Shown: positions 62,540 through 64,000 of the stretch, piece after piece | How positions within the stretch are numbered: the stretch's first letter is position 1 | Layout: each line of letters begins with the position of its first letter | Assembly: GCA_001606155.1 (NCBI GenBank) | Contig: LODT01000022.1 | Coordinates: 124,001-188,000 of the forward strand | DNA: 64,000 nt | Source of the DNA: Tieghemostelium lacteum | Lineage: Eukaryota > Evosea > Eumycetozoa > Dictyosteliales > Raperosteliaceae | Direction: 5' to 3' | Program-made: the position numbers and the translations under genes | The notes under the pieces: model-generated | What the model was told of the DNA's origin: nothing | Seen by the model: the letters and a program-made list of their open reading frames with translations, nothing else | The model's database searches: none

Positions 62540-64000
62540 AATAAAAAAAGATATTAACCGACACAATGATAAAAAAATGAAAAATTGGAATATGAGTGTT
62601 TGATCATTTTTACGCAATGTAAAGCCATTTGGGAGCTCTAAAATTAATTTAGTTCTAAAGTCTACAAACTTTAACTCCTTTGTATTGGTTCTGTTATATA
62701 CTAAAAAAGAATTGATAACTGTAGACTCTAACAAGAACCAGAAGATAGATAAATACCATTTTTTGGACACATGATAAAAGGAAGCCTTTTTTAATCTTTT
62801 ATCATGACGATCAACAGAACCCATGTATGATCTATAAGCCCCCAAAGCCATAGGAATTTTATATTGTTGGAATCCTCTCCTTTGATCGGACTGTGAATGG
62901 TAAGACACTCCTTCATTTGGGATGAATTTGGTATTAAGCAACAAAAACTCTTTTGTATCATTGATCCTTAGGAGAGATATTGTGGAATCTTGTTTTACAA
63001 GATAGGTATATCCTCCTTTTGCTAATTTGTCAATAAAAAGATCCTGAGGAATGGCTCTTTTTGAATTTCTAATGGTTCCAATGCACTGAGTATTATTTTG
63101 CAATAAAAATTCTGCAACTGGAATTGTTGTAAAAAAGTTATCAGTGTAAATGGTATGGTTATGACCTAAAACCTTTGGACTCTTTCAATAGTTTTTTAAC
63201 TATAGTTGCCCCAATTTTGTCAGTACCTTCTCTTTCCACACTATTTTTACCTTCATCAATAGCTATGTTCTGATGTGGTGACCAATTTTCTTGAAATTTC
63301 TTTTTACATATATTCATTACATTTGTGATTTTATATAATTTATCTGATTCAACAAGATTTTGATTTTGGTTGTTTGCAAAGTGTAAATGGGATAATAGAA
63401 ATCTGAATTGAGAGTAGGTAAGAAGAGATGACACAGATTGAATATAGTATACACCATAGTCCCAATAGGATTCAAGTCTACTTGGGTTAATAGCACCAAT
63501 TAACATAATAGCCGTTAGAAACACTCTTATAACATCTTGAGTAATACCAAGAGGAAAATGGGTGTCTCTCAACTTCTGGTTGTTTTCTTGTTCTATATAC
63601 CTATTTGTCTCTATAACCATGATATCAATTATCTCTTCAAAGAAGCTAAGAAATATTTCACTGGGTGATTTAACATTGAATTTTTGAAATTTTTTAGTAT
63701 CATACTCTTTGAATTGATTTCGATGATACAGAGATGCTTTGAAATCTTTTTGCCATTGTTGTTGATTAGTAGATTCATGTGAACGTATTAGGCTTCAATC
63801 AACGTTTTTTTGTTATTGTTTGGTGAATAAATTATTTTAGCTTTGTTTAACATTTCTACCAAGTCCTTTTTTGTATATTTAATATACCCTTGGTAGAGTT
63901 CATCTAATATGAAATGTTAGAATATCCCAAATAAAATCTTATTAACATATTGGAATATCAAATAAATACCATATTCTTTTTGTGCTTCATCATGTATAGA
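62540..64000 (-). mobile_element. piggyBac-type DNA transposon, decayed transposase fragment
   Basis: A plain cut-and-paste DNA transposon remnant that runs off the window edge. Pieces in N-to-C order: 63620-63159 (HFPLGITQDVIRVFLTAIML, SRLESYWDYG, FRFLLSHLHF, NIAIDEGKN) and 63160-62530 in another frame (HTIYTDNFFTTIPVAEFLLQ, GSVDRHDKRLKKASFYHVSK, KKWYLSIFWFLLESTVIN). This order and the motifs IDE, YTDNFFT and VDRHD are hallmarks of the DDE_Tnp_1_7/PGBD transposase. The sequence after IDE is shortened by about 50 residues relative to the family, and there is at least one frame change plus further stops upstream of 63800. No terminal inverted repeat or TTAA target was confirmed. Inactive. Confidence 0.8.

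Noticed and set aside
1-64000. tRNA, rRNA, snRNA or CRISPR features
   Set aside because: I found no T-loop/anticodon arrangement, rRNA stretch, snRNA signature or spaced direct repeats; short A/T-rich stems alone were not enough.
1-64000. Retroelements or virus-like insertions
   Set aside because: No reverse transcriptase, integrase, capsid-like or long terminal repeat pattern was recognized; the only mobile element seen is the piggyBac-type remnant.

Overview
The window looks like nuclear DNA of a social amoeba (Dictyostelia). It is very AT-rich, and intergenic DNA is almost pure A/T with long T or A runs. Introns are short with GTAAGT-like donors. Coding regions carry glutamine and asparagine tracts, and several proteins have clear dictyostelid or general eukaryotic relatives: a SepA-type kinase, a Src1/Man1-type nuclear envelope protein, an EI24 protein and a small hssA-like gene. 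The species cannot be named from sequence alone. The very large F-box/LRR-like family suggests a dictyostelid outside the D. discoideum clade, but that is inference.

Layout. 0.8-12.8 kb is a conserved block: PTB-type splicing factor (-), EI24 homolog (+), Cdc7/SepA-like kinase (+), UBA/coiled-coil SPATS2-like protein (-), mitochondrial m-AAA (FtsH/AFG3) protease (+) and a membrane-anchored CAMK-like kinase (+). 13.4-22.5 kb is a run of F-box/LRR-like paralogs and relics, including a head-to-head inverted duplication. 22.6-29.8 kb returns to conserved genes: steroid 5-alpha-reductase, a coiled-coil acidic protein, STRAP (WD40) and a LIM-LIM-TKL kinase. 29.8-45.5 kb mixes more F-box/LRR-like genes with a tandem pair of secreted Ser/Gly-rich proteins, a bacterial-looking diaminopimelate decarboxylase, a second type of F-box-like protein and a putative mitochondrial protein. 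45.7-49.5 kb holds Src1 and a secreted protein of unknown function. 49.5-62.5 kb is again dominated by the family, with an Aven homolog and two small secreted-type reading frames inside it. 62.5-64 kb is a decayed piggyBac-type DNA transposon running off the window edge.

The most unusual content is the F-box/LRR-like family: 12 open copies, 2 full-length copies broken by one base each, and 5 relics. All begin with a short LP..I...L.YL....F..SK.W.-type F-box-like segment and end in a similar short tail. Nearly all carry a central W-x-D/E motif (often WKDKS) at residue 320-355. This looks like a fast birth-and-death family of putative substrate receptors. In contrast, the interleaved conserved genes encode RNA processing, kinase signalling, mitochondrial quality control, lipid/sterol reduction and nuclear envelope functions. 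No operon-like cooperation is evident. Coordinates of spliced genes are my own exon models, given in each entry.
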